From the NCBI GenBank assembly GCA_003520965.1, contig DOTU01000205.1, forward strand, positions 1 to 14,427: a stretch of 14,427 bases of DNA, given 5' to 3'. Both the position numbers and the translations under genes were made by a program. Source of the DNA: Candidatus Zixiibacteriota bacterium. Its GTDB lineage: Bacteria; Zixibacteria; MSB-5A5; UBA10806. Below the pieces are notes generated by a model. The model ran no database searches and had not been told where the DNA came from. It saw only the letters and a program-made list of their open reading frames with translations. Shown here one piece after another: positions 13,988 through 14,427 of the stretch; positions within the stretch are counted from its first letter, which is position 1, and every line of letters begins with the position of its first letter.

Positions 13988-14427
13988 TTATTTATTCCAA
14001 TATCGGGTTGCCCAAATCGATTGGGGATTGGGAATTCTCTCCATCCTTAAGGTCTCAATGATAGCCTCTAACCAGTACTGTCCATGACCTTTAATCAGAT
14101 AGTTTACACCTTCTTTTGTTGTCTTTTCATCTAACCCCCAAACGGCCAAGCAACAGTCAAACATCATGCAATCGGGCAGTTGTTGCTGATGAAAGCCGCC
14201 TTGTATAAAGACGCTTGTGGACAAATGCTCCGAGCTCAAAAGTGGTGCAGAGCTAGGATATATCTCACAAATTTCTTTTGTGACTTTGTTTACAAAAGGA
14301 CCTCCTAATGAAATTATCGTCAATTTTTGATATTCGGTACTAGAATGAAAATCAGAATCGGTAACAATTTTCATCTCGTCTAGGCCGTAATAGTCTCTTA
14401 TCCGATACGCTAAAGGGTAATCATATT
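13988..14427 (-). CDS. Unrecognised protein, N-terminus cut off by the window edge (partial)
   Basis: The open frame has no stop from 14425 down to TAA at 13988-13990, so at least 145 residues are in the window and the true start is outside. The internal ATG at 14374 is probably not the start, because in-frame coding-like sequence (PLAYRIRDYYGLDE) precedes it. Visible elements are KLTIISLGGPFVNKVTKEI (a GGPxxN motif after a hydrophobic strand), IQGGFHQQQLPDCMMFDCC, and AVWGLDEKTTKEGVNYLIKG followed by a C-terminal helix. The GGPxxN strand-loop occurs in several unrelated families, so I assign no function. It converges on the ubiquitin-like operon with about 127 bp between the genes, so it is not part of that operon. 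Confidence 0.7.
   Translation of the reverse strand, partial: YDYPLAYRIRDYYGLDEMKIVTDSDFHSSTEYQKLTIISLGGPFVNKVTKEICEIYPSSAPLLSSEHLSTSVFIQGGFHQQQLPDCMMFDCCLAVWGLDEKTTKEGVNYLIKGHGQYWLEAIIETLRMERIPNPQSIWATRYWNK

Overview
The window looks like a bacterial chromosome fragment from the FCB superphylum or one of its uncultured relatives (Zixibacteria-, KSB1-, Marinimicrobia- or Cloacimonadota-like). The reason is that every complete large exported protein on the left ends in a roughly 85-95 residue domain with a YPNPFN signature, a FlgD-like Ig core and a lysine-rich C-terminal strand, which is the usual Por/type IX secretion sorting domain in these lineages. The lineage is inferred from this domain style only. 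There is no rRNA, tRNA, CRISPR array or transposase in the window.

Left two thirds (1-10587, all minus strand): a cluster of exported proteins read from right to left. It starts with a six-Asp-box beta-propeller protein (8998-10587). A 1245-residue propeller plus parallel beta-helix protein (5224-8961) follows, then a small DNRLRE-like exported protein (4653-5192) and a hairpin terminator. A second propeller protein (2644-4197) and a second propeller/beta-helix protein (2613 to beyond the left edge, with no stop codon in the window) complete the cluster. The propeller and beta-helix pairs are paralogous, so the locus looks like a tandem duplication of a two-gene module with the DNRLRE-like gene in one copy. 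The duplication includes about 125 bp of leader before each propeller gene (4198-4320 and 10588-10710), and both leaders can form the same pseudoknot-like fold.

Right third (10910-13860, plus strand): a compact, translationally coupled operon for a bacterial ubiquitin-like conjugation pathway. The order is a ThiS/MoaD-like ubiquitin-like protein with an internal diglycine and a 7-residue tail, an E2-like protein with HPH-x7-Cys active-site spacing and a C-terminal Cys-rich tail, a JAB/JAMM isopeptidase with a complete metal motif, a ThiF-type E1, and one or two very small ORFs. A perfect hairpin terminator closes it. The likely pathway is: the JAB peptidase trims the Ubl to expose GG, the E1 adenylates it, the E2 receives and transfers it, and the JAB protein also deconjugates. 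The overall set matches the BIL/Bub class of bacterial ubiquitination-like operons. The most unusual feature is the E2 tail, which consists of four tandem Cys4 modules (C-x7-9-C-x2-C-x3-4-C) and could be a built-in E3-like or target-binding zinc region.

Far right (13988-14427, minus strand): the C-terminal part of an unrecognised protein converging on the operon.
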